From: JAAYYM01 sp964631375
GTDB taxonomy: Bacteria; Bacillota; Clostridia; Lachnospirales; Lachnospiraceae
Direction: 5' to 3'
NCBI GenBank assembly: GCA_964631375.1
Contig: CAZVYQ010000016.1
Coordinates: forward strand, 1 to 51,290
DNA: 51,290 nt
The notes under the pieces were generated by a model, which saw nothing but the letters and a program-made list of their open reading frames with translations, was not told where the DNA came from and ran no database searches. The translations under genes and the position numbers were made by a program. This document shows positions 49,733-51,290 of the stretch, piece after piece. Position 1 is the stretch's first letter, and the number at the start of each line of letters is the position of its first letter.

Positions 49733-51290
49733 ATGAGAAAGATGAATCATAAGGGTTTTAGGATGATCGTTGCAGGCGTTATGGCGGTTGTATTGATATG
49801 CCTCGGAGTATTGGTTCAGCCGGGAGAGGTAACAGCCAAGGATACGTTGCCGGGAATCCAACAGATCATTGCTTCCAATAATGCAACAAAGCCGTATCGT
49901 ATTCTGGAGATTGTACCGGATGTGGCAACTACCACCTTTGATCAGGCAGCTTCACCACTTTGTGATACCGATCTCTTCAAGCAGTCTATGGGAACTCTGG
50001 GATATTACATCGGTGGTCAGGAACCCATACAGTTAGATCGTGACCTGTATCAGTTTATTGGCTCTAAGGAACGAAAAGAGTTTGTAGATCGACTGTTTAA
50101 CTACGCCTATAACAAGAATGACTCGAACAGTAAACCGGGTGTTCTGGCAGATATCACAGAAAAAGTAGAAACAGACAAGACAACGACCGATCAGAAACCA
50201 CTCTATTTCAAGGAATATAAAGAGCATTATGCAAGTGAATGCACAGAAGAGGAACTCCAAAAGAATGTAACAGAGGGCAAGTGGAGGGCGATTCAGTCTG
50301 TACTGCCGGATGCAAGTGTTGTACGTTATCAGAACAAGGTAGATCTATTGACCGGGTATGAGATGAAGATGGAGACAGAGGCTACTGTATCCGGCAATTT
50401 CATTCAGATGTATCAGCCGTTGCCGACATCGGATCCTGCGAGAGCAGCGTTTGGCGGAAGTGAGGGCTCCAATTTTTCCGATGGTCAAGGATATCTGGAG
50501 AAGAAAACGGATGGTAGTGGGAATTTTGATCCGGGATTTACGACAGGCTCTGCCTCTCCTGAGTATGCGGCAACCTTTAAAGTCATCGATCAAACAGGTT
50601 ATCCGGAGGCAAATCGTCTTGACAGAGGATATGTGCCGATGCAGGGAGAAGTCATTACTCCTGAAACTATCTATAGAGATGAAATCAATGGTAAACAGGT
50701 CTATCAGGCTAAGGTAGATAGTGCTACCGGTGTGGTTAGTTATGAGTATAAAGGTTATATTGCAAAGGATAATGATCCCACAAAGATCAAGGTTAAGGAC
50801 AAAGATGATCATGCTGTTACTCTGGATGCTGTATCAAACGGTTTATTAGGTGGTACGAGATCTCTTGTGGCACCATCTGAGACTCCGACACCTAGCGTAA
50901 CACCATCTCCGACTGTTACCGTGACACAGACGCCGACGGCTACCGTAACGCCGACAGCTACGACAACACCAACTGCAACGCCGACACCGGAAGTCACTAC
51001 CACACCGACGCCGTCAGTGACGCCGACACCATCGGATCATACAACCAATACAACAACAAACAATACATCAGCATCACCGTCAGCATCGACAACAGCCCAG
51101 ACGATTCATATTGTAGTGGATAATAGTCAGAACCGGAGCGTGGGGACTCCTGCAACCGGAAGTATACAAACCTTAAACGAGTCCGAAGGTGGAACAGAAA
51201 TCACCCCTGATTCCGAGACAGGAACGAACAGTACCACAGGAACGAACAGTACTACAGGAACAACTGAGTCTACCGGAACCACAGGTACAA
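49733..51290 (+). CDS. Secreted Thr/Pro-rich protein of the pilus locus, cut by window end
   Basis: The frame opens at ATG 49733 with AAGGAGG upstream and stays open to the end, about 519 codons. A signal peptide ('MIVAGVMAVVLICLGVLVQP', cleavage probably after 'VTA') leads to a domain starting 'KPYRILEIVPD', which resembles proteins I associate with DUF5057 in Lachnospiraceae; that recall is unverified. From about residue 380 there is a long 'TPTATVTPTATTTPTATPTP' linker, then Ser/Thr/Asn/Gly-rich repeats ('GTNSTTGT') at the window end. This looks like an extracellular, possibly wall-spanning protein with more domains beyond. It follows the last minor pilin by 33 bases. Confidence 0.8.
   Translation, partial: MRKMNHKGFRMIVAGVMAVVLICLGVLVQPGEVTAKDTLPGIQQIIASNNATKPYRILEIVPDVATTTFDQAASPLCDTDLFKQSMGTLGYYIGGQEPIQLDRDLYQFIGSKERKEFVDRLFNYAYNKNDSNSKPGVLADITEKVETDKTTTDQKPLYFKEYKEHYASECTEEELQKNVTEGKWRAIQSVLPDASVVRYQNKVDLLTGYEMKMETEATVSGNFIQMYQPLPTSDPARAAFGGSEGSNFSDGQGYLEKKTDGSGNFDPGFTTGSASPEYAATFKVIDQTGYPEANRLDRGYVPMQGEVITPETIYRDEINGKQVYQAKVDSATGVVSYEYKGYIAKDNDPTKIKVKDKDDHAVTLDAVSNGLLGGTRSLVAPSETPTPSVTPSPTVTVTQTPTATVTPTATTTPTATPTPEVTTTPTPSVTPTPSDHTTNTTTNNTSASPSASTTAQTIHIVVDNSQNRSVGTPATGSIQTLNESEGGTEITPDSETGTNSTTGTNSTTGTTESTGTTGT

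Noticed and set aside
50809..51003. A 64-codon Val/Gly-rich minus-strand frame
   Set aside because: It is the antisense of the Thr/Pro codon repeats in the secreted protein gene and only reflects that repeat.

Overview
The window looks like chromosome of a Gram-positive anaerobe of the class Clostridia, most likely a Lachnospiraceae gut bacterium (Roseburia/Agathobacter/Lachnospira-like). The reasons are moderate to low GC, AGGAGG-type ribosome sites before nearly every gene, sigma-A-like promoters, a TypA/LtaS-like/class III fructose-bisphosphatase gene set, a lysine riboswitch before dapA, and type IV pilus genes without an outer-membrane secretin. Genus is not settled by sequence alone. 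Gene calls rest on reading frames, motifs and ribosome sites; no database search was possible.

Layout. 1-2.6 kb: the end of a solute-binding protein gene and a hybrid sensor kinase. 2.6-2.8 kb: a tRNA-Gly(GCC) on the minus strand. 2.9-6.6 kb: a housekeeping run (HAD hydrolase, beta-CASP ribonuclease-like protein, thymidylate synthase, dihydrofolate reductase). 6.6-9.4 kb: a class A penicillin-binding protein on the minus strand. 9.5-11.7 kb: a YigZ/IMPACT protein and the magnesium transporter MgtE behind a structured leader. 11.9-14.3 kb: two poorly conserved repeat/coiled-coil proteins. 14.4-18.1 kb: typA (minus), an SSB-like two-OB protein, a 21-copy array of 13-bp repeats and an adenosyltransferase. 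18.2-22.6 kb: a motif-rich intergenic stretch, a polytopic membrane protein and an LtaS-like transferase. 22.7-26.9 kb: lysine riboswitch, dapA, dapB and fbp. 26.9-27.3 kb: a repeat-rich lipoprotein interrupted by a 100-N assembly gap.

27.4-34.6 kb moves into signalling: a eukaryotic-type HisA homologue, a receiver/HD-GYP protein (cyclic-di-GMP phosphodiesterase family), a cold-shock protein, an amidohydrolase, a hybrid kinase with receiver and HPt domains, a protein with one degenerate and one canonical receiver, and a stand-alone receiver. A type IV pilus locus then runs from 34.75 kb past the window end: pilB, pilT, pilC, major pilin, prepilin peptidase, a PilM-PilN fusion, PilO, four minor pilins (two of about 780-790 residues) and a secreted Thr/Pro-rich protein cut by the window end. 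All are on the plus strand and mostly closely spaced.

The most interesting material is the signalling-plus-pilus block: a PilM-PilN fusion, oversized minor pilins that could form a tip or adhesive complex, a PilB with a cyclic-di-GMP-binding-type N-terminus, a receiver lacking its phospho-acceptor, and a structured pilT-pilC gap. Secondary points are the mgtE leader with mutually exclusive pairings, two unexplained intergenic repeat fields, and a gene tail in which three in-frame stops each differ by one C-to-T change from glutamine codons in a neighbouring repeat.
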